A stretch of DNA of 64,000 nucleotides, taken from positions 89,481 to 153,480 of the forward strand of contig DAOUMS010000016.1 in NCBI GenBank assembly GCA_034409565.1. Direction: 5' to 3'. Position 1 is the stretch's first letter. Each line of letters begins with the position of its first letter. The DNA comes from E44-bin89 sp034409565. Its GTDB lineage: Bacteria > Chloroflexota > Dehalococcoidia > Dehalococcoidales > RBG-16-60-22. The translations under genes were made by a program, and so were the position numbers. The notes under the pieces are model-generated. The model did not search any database. It saw only the letters and a list, made by a program, of their open reading frames with translations, and had not been told where the DNA came from. Positions 57,783-64,000 of this stretch are shown one piece after another.

Positions 57783-59099
57783 CTATTTAAAAAGTAGATT
57801 TGGAAGCCATGTGACTGTATTTGGCAGAAGAATAAAAATGAGTAATCCTATTAGCTGACAGCCAATAAAAGGCAATGATGATAAGTAAATCTCCTGCATG
57901 GTTACATCCTTAGGGGTAACTCCCTTCAGATAGAACATTGAAACGCCAAAGGGTGGACTGATATAGCCAATCTGCATCATCACCATGAAGATTAACGCAT
58001 ACCAGACTGGATCAAAACCAAAATTAATCATTATGGGCACAAAAAGCGGTGCGCATATCAGTATTATGGGTACTGCGTTAATAAGCATGCCAAGAATAAA
58101 AAGAATAAACACTGTTACCGCAAACACACCCCACTTAGTTCCCATGCCGAGAGTTAATAGTACATTCTCCACTAAGTCTCCCCCGCCTATGGCGATAAAG
58201 CTAGAGGCGAAAACGCTGGCTCCAATCACAATCCAGGCAATCATACCATTTACTTCTATAGCGGACATAACTGAACGTTTAATCAGCCCCCAATCAAGCC
58301 TGCGTTGCAGAGCGGTGCAGATTAAAGCCCCCAGTGCTCCCATGCCGGCGGCTTCCGTCGGGGTAGCGGCCCCGCTGAAGATCGCGCCTAGCACCAGCAG
58401 TATCAGCAAAGCTGGCAACACAACTCCCCGCGCTGCCAGGAGTTTCTCTCTTAAACTGACCCCCTCTTCAGGAGGCAAAGCTGGGCACAAATCTTTCTGT
58501 ATATAGGATCTGCCAAGGACATAAGAAATATATAAACCTGAAAGAATACACCCCGTTGTAATGCCGCCAGCAAACAATCTCCCTACAGATAAGTTTGTGC
58601 TCACGGCGTATATCACCATTATGATACTCGGGGGAATAAGTTCTCCCAAGGAACCCCCCGCTGTAATTGCCCCCATAGCCAGCCTTCTGTTATAGCCACG
58701 TGCGGTCATCCGAGGTAAGCTTATAATTCCCATAGTGACGACACCAGCAGCAACTACACCCGTACACGCAGCAAAGATTGTGCAAGCAATTATTGTAGCT
58801 ACTGCTAGCCCACCTCTTAACGAGCCCGCCCAAACCCAAATAGCATTATATAGGTCTTTCGCCAGCTTTGACTCATTAAGTATCATCGCCATGAAAATAA
58901 ACAAAGGTGCTGCCAGAATAACCCAACCGTCTGTTACTCCGTAGGCTGCGGATAAGACAGTATAAATGGCGTTAGGCCCCCAGAAGAACAAAGTACAAAT
59001 TACCCCGGCACCGCCAAGGACAAAAGCTATAGGGTGACCACTAATTATCCCGATTAATAATGTCCCAATGATTACTGACCCGCCAATCATCCCGTTCAT
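57783..59099 (-). CDS. dctM: TRAP transporter large permease DctM (set 1)
   Basis: The 438 residues have about 12 spans with the DctM patterns LAAPLFIFMAMILNESKLAK, AGGSLGELIPPSIIMVIYAV and GAATPTEAAGMGALGAL. It overlaps dctQ by 4 bases. It is related to the set 2 DctM in the same window but clearly different in sequence, so the two sets are old paralogues or separate acquisitions, not a recent duplication. Confidence 0.95.
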   Translation of the reverse strand: MNGMIGGSVIIGTLLIGIISGHPIAFVLGGAGVICTLFFWGPNAIYTVLSAAYGVTDGWVILAAPLFIFMAMILNESKLAKDLYNAIWVWAGSLRGGLAVATIIACTIFAACTGVVAAGVVTMGIISLPRMTARGYNRRLAMGAITAGGSLGELIPPSIIMVIYAVSTNLSVGRLFAGGITTGCILSGLYISYVLGRSYIQKDLCPALPPEEGVSLREKLLAARGVVLPALLILLVLGAIFSGAATPTEAAGMGALGALICTALQRRLDWGLIKRSVMSAIEVNGMIAWIVIGASVFASSFIAIGGGDLVENVLLTLGMGTKWGVFAVTVFILFILGMLINAVPIILICAPLFVPIMINFGFDPVWYALIFMVMMQIGYISPPFGVSMFYLKGVTPKDVTMQEIYLSSLPFIGCQLIGLLIFILLPNTVTWLPNLLFK

Positions 59100-59635
59100 T
59101 CGACTTCTCTCCCGGTAATGGCGGTATTTAAATTACGAATAAAAGTAGCTATCCCCTGAAGCAAGAGTAAGGTGGCTGCGACTACCAGTCCCCATCTGGT
59201 AGGCCAGATAGGTGCGTTAAAAGTACTGCCTGTAGTCTGTAGCCTCATCGTGATTATCCAAGCGTTCAAGCTTGATTGCCACACTATAGTACCAATGAAA
59301 ACAAAGAAAAAAGGGATAGAAGTGATGAGGCTAGAAATAGCCCTTTGCCTGGGCGGGAAGCGATTATATATAGCATCCATCCTGACATGGGCATCTCGGA
59401 GAAGGACAAGACCTCCGCCAATTATGAAATATACACCGTTGATTAATATAGCGACTTCCTGTGCCCAGAGAGTAGGACTGTTGAATATATATCGAGCTAT
59501 AACCTCAAAAGCGATGACGGCGGTGATGGCGATAATGAGAAAAGCAAATATTCTGGCCGAATATTCGCTCATCATATCAATAATATGTAATACTTGTTTC
59601 ACCGATGTCAGCCTCGTTCCTTCAAACTGTCCCAC
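59096..59635 (-). CDS. dctQ: TRAP transporter small permease DctQ (set 1)
   Basis: The 179 residues have four spans, with IFNSPTLWAQEVAILINGVY and LLRDAHVRMDAIYNRFPPR, the family core. It is separated from dctP by 218 bases that hold a perfect hairpin. It probably has few copies relative to the binding protein. ATG 59635 has no strong ribosome site visible, so translation may depend on the upstream region. Confidence 0.93.
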   Translation of the reverse strand: MGQFEGTRLTSVKQVLHIIDMMSEYSARIFAFLIIAITAVIAFEVIARYIFNSPTLWAQEVAILINGVYFIIGGGLVLLRDAHVRMDAIYNRFPPRQRAISSLITSIPFFFVFIGTIVWQSSLNAWIITMRLQTTGSTFNAPIWPTRWGLVVAATLLLLQGIATFIRNLNTAITGREVE

Positions 59636-59767
59636 TCTACACGGTGAGACTAAGCTTTCATTGGCCTTTTTTATCTAAATATCTGCAACAATATCTTACT
59701 ACAGAATTTGAGGCAATTTCCTCTGATTGCTATGCAGATGGTATTTACTCCAAGAATAGATGCTTTG

Positions 59768-59806
59768 GGGGTTGTGGGCGTCGTAATCAGCAGCACCCAC
59801 AACCCC
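59768..59806 (-). promoter_or_regulatory. strong hairpin between dctP and dctQ of TRAP set 1
   Basis: Perfect 11-base inverted repeat GGGGTTGTGGG (59768-59778) / CCCACAACCCC (59796-59806) with a 17-base loop. No T-run follows on the minus strand, so it is more likely an mRNA stabiliser or partial attenuator than a full terminator. Confidence 0.65.
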
Positions 59807-59853
59807 TATCTTAGCTCTGCCTTAGGTGCAGCTTTAGTCTGCTGCTCACCCAT

Positions 59854-60981
59854 TTACTGGCTGTAGCCGAAAGTTTCAAGTGCTGACTGAATCGTATTTA
59901 CTACTTTAGCGCTATACTCGCTTTTCTCGGCAAAGTCAGCCCACGACTGTTGAATCACCTTCAGTATTTCGGCTTGAGCTTCCGCTGTCAGGTAGACTTC
60001 CTCGAGCCCATAATCCAGTTGCAGTTTTCTGGCCTTCATCGCCTCCAGGTATTCCTCGGTCCAGTACTTAATTCCGTAGTCACGCGCGACAACTATCAAC
60101 ATCTTCTGTAAATCCGGAGGCAAGCTGTTGAAAGCATCCCAGTTAGCGAGAACCCAACCACCACGCATTGGTGCATCCCAGTTTGGCATTATGGCGTACT
60201 TGGCTACTTCGTAGAATGCCATGTCATAGTTCGTCTTCCAATCAAAGAACTTCCCGGCATCGACGGTGCCCAATTGCAGTGCCGTGTATGTCTCCGCATG
60301 CGAAACGACAACTGGGGATGCTCCGAGACGTTTAACTACGTCATCAATCGCCGCATATGACCTGTACTTTATTCCTTTGTAATCCTCCACCGTCGTTATG
60401 GGTACATTGGAGAGAGTAACCGCAGAAGCCTTCAACTCTCGTCCTACAACGTGGGCATTTATATATTTTGTGAACATTTCGTCAGCCAATTCCCACCAGC
60501 CCATCTCATCAGTGAAAACTACGATTTCATCTTGATCCAAGGGACAACCAACAATGCCTTCAATCATTTTAAAAGCATTTTCCTGACCTGCAATGCTGGT
60601 AGCCCAAGACTGTGCCAGTTGGACAGTTCCTCTATCCAAGTTCTCATGCCACTCTGCTTGTGGGAACAGCGTTTCACTAGGAAACGCCTCAACTTTGATT
60701 CTACCCCCGCTCACTTCATTTAGAACATTGCAGAAATAATCTCTGCTGCGAACAAAGAAAGGGCTAGAGGCAGTCCCAACACTGGCAAATTTCCATTCGA
60801 AGACCTCAGCGGGCTGTGCAGGTGCTGGAGAGGGAGCAGGAGCAGGAGTTGGAGCAGGTGCTGGAGAGGGAGCTGGAGTTGGAGCAGGTGCTGGAGAGGG
60901 AGCTGGAGCTGCACAGCCTGCAACAAGCAAACTAATTGCCAGAACAAGGACACAAATATTTAGAATCCATCTTTTTCTCAT
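59854..60981 (-). CDS. dctP: TRAP transporter substrate-binding lipoprotein DctP (set 1)
   Basis: The 375 residues have a lipoprotein signal (LLVAGC, Cys near 23), then a Pro/Ala/Ser tether of about 35 residues and a DctP binding domain (WKFASVGTASSPFFVRSRD). YKGIKYRSYAAIDDVVKRLGAS holds the carboxylate-binding Arg, and ALQLGTVDAGKFFDWKTNYD is the family pattern. The gene follows the FAD oxidoreductase by 130 bases on the same strand and precedes its dctQ by a hairpin. Confidence 0.94.
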   Translation of the reverse strand: MRKRWILNICVLVLAISLLVAGCAAPAPSPAPAPTPAPSPAPAPTPAPAPSPAPAQPAEVFEWKFASVGTASSPFFVRSRDYFCNVLNEVSGGRIKVEAFPSETLFPQAEWHENLDRGTVQLAQSWATSIAGQENAFKMIEGIVGCPLDQDEIVVFTDEMGWWELADEMFTKYINAHVVGRELKASAVTLSNVPITTVEDYKGIKYRSYAAIDDVVKRLGASPVVVSHAETYTALQLGTVDAGKFFDWKTNYDMAFYEVAKYAIMPNWDAPMRGGWVLANWDAFNSLPPDLQKMLIVVARDYGIKYWTEEYLEAMKARKLQLDYGLEEVYLTAEAQAEILKVIQQSWADFAEKSEYSAKVVNTIQSALETFGYSQ

Positions 60982-61111
60982 TGTATTTATCTCCTCCTTA
61001 TCCTCAACCTATATCCTGATTGCTTATCTACACTCACATCACTCATGCACCTCCTTCCAACAAAGGCGTTTGCCCATTTATCAAAATCTGTATCTGGCTG
61101 CAGTTAAGTAA

Positions 61112-62497
61112 TCATAGTATTTGGCTTTGCTTTGTTAAAACTTCCCTCAGTTCATTGGCATCAAGATTACGTGGTGCCACGTTTTTCTCACACGACATGG
61201 CAGCAGCTACTCCAGCCGCCTGCCCTAACACCATGGGAGTTGATATCATCCTGGTAGTAGCTAATGCTTCCTGAGTACATGAATAGCAACGCCCGGCAAC
61301 GAGTAGATTATCAACCTTTAGTGGTACTAGGCACCGGTAGGGAATGCCAACAGGTTTGGTATCCCAGGAGTGGATGGGCTCTCCCCCTCTATGAAGATTT
61401 ACCATCTGATGTGATTTGGCTATAGCGTCAGGGAAGATAGGCGGATTAAGGCAGTCATCTAGTGTTAGCACATATTCACCTATCGCTCGCCGACCTTCAC
61501 GGACCCCCATAAGAGGGGCGATATTAGCTAAGTAGCACTCTTCGCACCCAGGTAAGTACTTTCTCATGAAGTTAGTAATTACAAGCGCCTGTTGCATTCC
61601 TTCTTTTATCAATTTGGTTAATCCCTCTCCACTCGTAGGATCCCCTAATACATTTGAGGCATTCACCACTACTTCGCCTTTTCGGACGGATGGCTGTAAA
61701 GCAAGAATATGTCGACCTTGCCATTCACCCGCTTCTCTTCCCTTCTTAACTAAATTTTGAAATCCGTAGATCATTAGAGCCCAATGCGGAAGTTCTCTCA
61801 ATGTTTCCGGCGTTTGCATGCTTTTAATATATACTTCAGGGAAATCAATAGATTCGAATTCTTCTGGGTGCTCAACGATGTACTCCTTGACTTTATCAAT
61901 GTTTATTCCAGCTATTCTCATCATTGTTGAGGTACCCATTCTGTTCTCCGGCTGATCGTAGGGTGCTCCGGCGGCAACAATGACATCAGCATCTCCGGTA
62001 CAATCAATGACAACACCAGCTTCTATAGCTACGCTACCTGATTTATTGGCAGTTAGAATGCCGACTATCTTGTCACCTTTTTTAATAACGTCATAAACGA
62101 AACTATTGAGCAGTAGCTCTACCTTAGACTCATCTAAAATATCAACCAGAAGGCATTTTGTTAGTTCTGGATCAACAACAATCCAGCTATAGTTCAGCGG
62201 TGCGCCAGGACGCGGGTCAAGAGAGGCAAAAGGTGACGCAGCCCCTGCTTTCTGGGCTCGCTCAGCTATCTCCAGTGTGATCCCCCCTACTATAGGGATA
62301 CCAGCGTATTCCCCAAAGCCGTGAAAATTCTGCCACTGGTTAATGTGACCATTAGTCATGGCACCACCAATCATAGGGAATGATTCTATAAGCAATGTAT
62401 GTGCGCCAGACCGTGCAGCCGCTATTGCGGCTGTAATGCCAGCGGGGCCTCCACCACACACCACGACGTCAAATTTACCACCATTTTGTATAGTCAT
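61112..62497 (-). CDS. FAD-dependent oxidoreductase (FAD_oxidored family)
   Basis: The 461 residues start with the dinucleotide motif VVVCGGGPAGITAAIAAARSG, followed by GGAMTNGHINQWQNFHG. An inner VIDCTGDADVIVAAGAP segment and a C-terminal VAGRCYSCTQEALATTRMI complete a fold like the PF12831 family. Substrate is unknown. It is the first gene of the leftward set and faces the IclR gene across 206 bases containing both promoters and three operator-like sites. Its role is probably the first oxidation step of the imported compound (inference). Confidence 0.9.
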   Translation of the reverse strand: MTIQNGGKFDVVVCGGGPAGITAAIAAARSGAHTLLIESFPMIGGAMTNGHINQWQNFHGFGEYAGIPIVGGITLEIAERAQKAGAASPFASLDPRPGAPLNYSWIVVDPELTKCLLVDILDESKVELLLNSFVYDVIKKGDKIVGILTANKSGSVAIEAGVVIDCTGDADVIVAAGAPYDQPENRMGTSTMMRIAGINIDKVKEYIVEHPEEFESIDFPEVYIKSMQTPETLRELPHWALMIYGFQNLVKKGREAGEWQGRHILALQPSVRKGEVVVNASNVLGDPTSGEGLTKLIKEGMQQALVITNFMRKYLPGCEECYLANIAPLMGVREGRRAIGEYVLTLDDCLNPPIFPDAIAKSHQMVNLHRGGEPIHSWDTKPVGIPYRCLVPLKVDNLLVAGRCYSCTQEALATTRMISTPMVLGQAAGVAAAMSCEKNVAPRNLDANELREVLTKQSQIL

Positions 62498-62531
62498 TTC
62501 CCCTCCTTCTTTTGCAATATGGAAGAATAAT

Positions 62532-62542
62532 CCACAATGTGA
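62532..62542. promoter_or_regulatory. IclR operator-like site A
   Basis: CCACAATGTGA lies just downstream of the -10 box of the leftward oxidoreductase promoter and matches site C in its first ten bases, CCACAATGTG. Confidence 0.6.
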
Positions 62543-62544
62543 TT

Positions 62545-62573
62545 ATACTAGCACTATTAATCCCTTGTGTCAA
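62545..62573 (-). promoter_or_regulatory. promoter of the FAD oxidoreductase / TRAP set
   Basis: On the minus strand TTGACA (62573-62568), a 17-base spacer and TAGTAT (62550-62545), preceded by TGC. TATAAT follows three bases on (62547-62542). It is strong, and overlaps site A at its start point. Confidence 0.65.
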
Positions 62574-62612
62574 TATCTTTGCTGAATTTTCATAGTATAT
62601 TTCAGAAATTGC

Positions 62613-62634
62613 TTCCACATCGTGCATTGTGGAA
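62613..62634. promoter_or_regulatory. IclR operator-like site B
   Basis: TTCCACA (62613-62619) and TGTGGAA (62628-62634) form a perfect inverted repeat with an 8-base spacer, midway between the divergent promoters. Confidence 0.6.
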
Positions 62635-62655
62635 TAAGCACTGAAATCTGTCATC

Positions 62656-62684
62656 TTGACAAATTGGTATTTTCCTAATAAAAT
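62656..62684 (+). promoter_or_regulatory. promoter of the IclR gene
   Basis: TTGACA (62656-62661), a 17-base spacer and TAAAAT (62679-62684). The start point would be near 62691, just before site C. Confidence 0.75.
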
Positions 62685-62696
62685 ATTGGCATGATA

Positions 62697-62707
62697 CCAC
62701 AATGTGG
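62697..62707. promoter_or_regulatory. IclR operator-like site C
   Basis: CCACAATGTGG, a perfect palindrome around a central A, at about +6 of the iclR promoter. It is followed by AAG, giving TGTGGAA as in site B, and suggests autorepression. Confidence 0.65.
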
Positions 62708-62712
62708 AAGTA

Positions 62713-63567
62713 ATGCATCAAGATAAGAAGTTCATGGTAGAACGTGGTAATGTGAAATCCATAGTTAAGGCTGTGGAAATATTGAAAACCTTTTCTCGTG
62801 AAAAGCCCACTCTGACGGCAACAGAGATATCTAAATTAACAGAGATTCCTTTATCGACAATGCATAGACTCTTAAGCACATTGGTAAATACAGGTTTATT
62901 GAAACGAGACGGAAAAGAAGGCAATTATTCAATTTCGCATTTAATGTATACGGTAGGAAATCTACACACACGTTCTACCGATTTATTAAATAGCGCGCAG
63001 CCAGTAATTGAACTGTTGAATGAACTAACCGGGGAAGCGGTAAACTTAGGGATTTTGCTCGATCAAAAGGTGGTTCATTTGTTCAGAAAAGAAGCAAAAC
63101 AACTATTTAGAATCATGTTTCCAGTTGGATGGTCAGCTCCAGCCTATGCTTCTGCAATGGGAAAGGCACTGCTTTCTGAGTTAAAAGATTGGGAAATCGA
63201 TAACCTTTTCCCGGAAGAAGAGCTTAAAAAAGTTACGGATAAAACTATTTCAACAAAAAGTGAACTGAAAATGACTTTGGCACGCATAAGAAGTACCGGA
63301 ATATCTTTCGATAGCCAAGGAACCTTCGAAGGTGTCGAAGGAATTGGATCAGTAGTTCGTGACAGTACTGGCAACGCAGTAGCTGCGATTAGCATTCCTG
63401 TGCCAATATTTCGAATGAATGAATCTAATCGCGAGCGATTAGTTTGCCTAGTAAAAATGGCTTGTGATTTGATTAGTTATACACTAGGTTACGAATCGGG
63501 TAAGGCACAAATCTATAATGCTGAAGAAATTCGTACGTGGTGGAATCAACATTTACCTACCCCCTAA
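62713..63567 (+). CDS. IclR-family transcriptional regulator
   Basis: An N-terminal winged helix (VKAVEILKTFSREKPTLTAT, then ISKLTEIPLSTMHRLLSTL) is followed by an IclR effector domain with the late VEGIGSVVRDSTGNAVAAIS pattern. It is about 284 residues. GTG 62704 lies inside operator C and only about 13 bases past the likely transcription start, so it is not favoured; ATG 62713 is used, but ATG 62734 also fits the family N-terminus. It is divergent from the FAD oxidoreductase/TRAP set and is the probable controller of that catabolic unit. Confidence 0.92.
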   Translation: MHQDKKFMVERGNVKSIVKAVEILKTFSREKPTLTATEISKLTEIPLSTMHRLLSTLVNTGLLKRDGKEGNYSISHLMYTVGNLHTRSTDLLNSAQPVIELLNELTGEAVNLGILLDQKVVHLFRKEAKQLFRIMFPVGWSAPAYASAMGKALLSELKDWEIDNLFPEEELKKVTDKTISTKSELKMTLARIRSTGISFDSQGTFEGVEGIGSVVRDSTGNAVAAISIPVPIFRMNESNRERLVCLVKMACDLISYTLGYESGKAQIYNAEEIRTWWNQHLPTP

Positions 63568-63784
63568 ATGATGGGTGAAAACAAATCATTTTTGTTTTAT
63601 TATGCATTAAGCTGGCTTTGTTTCCATTGTTCAAGTGGGTAATATTTGTTTAGCGCATAAAGTAAGCTCCAAGCGAACAATATAGGGGGCTCATTGCTCT
63701 TCGCATCGTTTTCCTCGAGTTGCCCTCCCAATCTGGGATGGCTTTTCTTTTCATTGAGCTTTTCAACTGCCCCAAAGAGGAAGA

Positions 63785-63840
63785 GGATGCAATTGCTTCC
63801 TCTAATATAACAAAATGGGCTTTTGTTACGTAGTCAAATA
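63785..63840. repeat. 56-base imperfect repeat, copy B
   Basis: Ungapped match to 47350-47405. In this copy AGAGGAAG just before and CTTCCTCT within it can form an 8-base stem around AGGATGCAATTG. Confidence 0.6.
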
Positions 63841-63922
63841 TTCCATATTCTGTTTACCTTCAATAAACTGAAAAATAAGATACGTTATTTTCAGTTATGC
63901 TCATGGGCGTAACAAGGTGTGC

Positions 63923-63967
63923 TAAAGCTGTTGAATTCAGCAACAGACGTTGAGCCTAACAGCTTTA
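63923..63967. repeat. 10-base inverted repeat near the window end
   Basis: TAAAGCTGTT (63923-63932) and AACAGCTTTA (63958-63967) are perfect complements with a 25-base spacer, in non-coding DNA. Confidence 0.55.
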
Positions 63968-64000
63968 ACGGAGTTATTGAAGGCGTTACACTCAACAACA

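Larger units (their letters stand above)
63568..64000. other. non-coding 3' end of the window
   Basis: No gene is supported. A weak A+T hairpin (AAAACAAA 63578-63585 / TTTGTTTT 63591-63598) could end iclR. It contains repeat copy B and a 10-base inverted repeat near the window end. Confidence 0.5.

Overview
The window reads as a chromosomal segment of a Chloroflexota bacterium, most likely class Dehalococcoidia. The basis is an aro(K)-aroA-aroC-pheA-tyrA run, an archaeal-type STT3 oligosaccharyltransferase, small DUF5317 and DUF5679 proteins typical of this phylum as I know it, lipoproteins on Pro/Ala tethers, and no outer-membrane or LPS genes. This is inference from gene content; no rRNA is present to settle it.

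Left half (1-36.9 kb) is a GC-rich, gene-dense core. It holds aromatic amino acid synthesis (1-4355, +), then leftward STT3, rho and pyrG, the last with two near-consensus tandem promoters. Rightward prs, a DUF2007 gene and secA follow, with small unknown genes. An AT-rich patch (14.9-16.2 kb) carries an EVE-domain protein fused to a PD-(D/E)XK-like nuclease domain. A long leftward stretch (17.2-33.6 kb) has usp, valS, coaBC, coaX, nnr, an Fe-S aldo/keto reductase, KDG kinase and KDPG aldolase, Mut7-C, DUF3795, a metallo-beta-lactamase-fold protein, a queuosine precursor transporter, corA and a three-gene beta-oxidation-like set. A rightward tungstate transporter (tupABC) follows, preceded by a promoter and an RNA closely resembling the molybdenum/tungsten cofactor riboswitch. 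The core ends at a tRNA-Met (CAT).

Right half (36.9-64 kb) is accessory in character and visibly richer in A+T. A tyrosine recombinase starts about 100 bases after the tRNA 3' end. It is followed by small DNA-binding and unknown proteins, an AbrB-like protein, a KGG-motif protein and RadC. Then comes a set I consider the best candidate for an undescribed system: a 39-residue peptide gene with a perfect Shine-Dalgarno (not among ORFs over 60 codons), a DUF5317 membrane protein, a 1080-residue STAND ATPase/TPR/BTAD regulator, and an orphan oligopeptide-binding lipoprotein whose signal peptide is only complete if translation starts at AUA. Further right are an aldo/keto reductase, a secreted protein with about 14 propeller-type repeats, and a DUF5679 zinc ribbon.

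The last 12 kb is a catabolic unit read leftward: FAD oxidoreductase, two complete TRAP transporters, an HpcH/HpaI aldolase and a TIM-barrel isomerase/epimerase. It is divergent from an IclR regulator. Three copies of a CCACAATGTGG-like element sit on the two divergent promoters, and a strong hairpin lies between dctP and dctQ in both TRAP sets. I found no CRISPR array, insertion sequence or rRNA.
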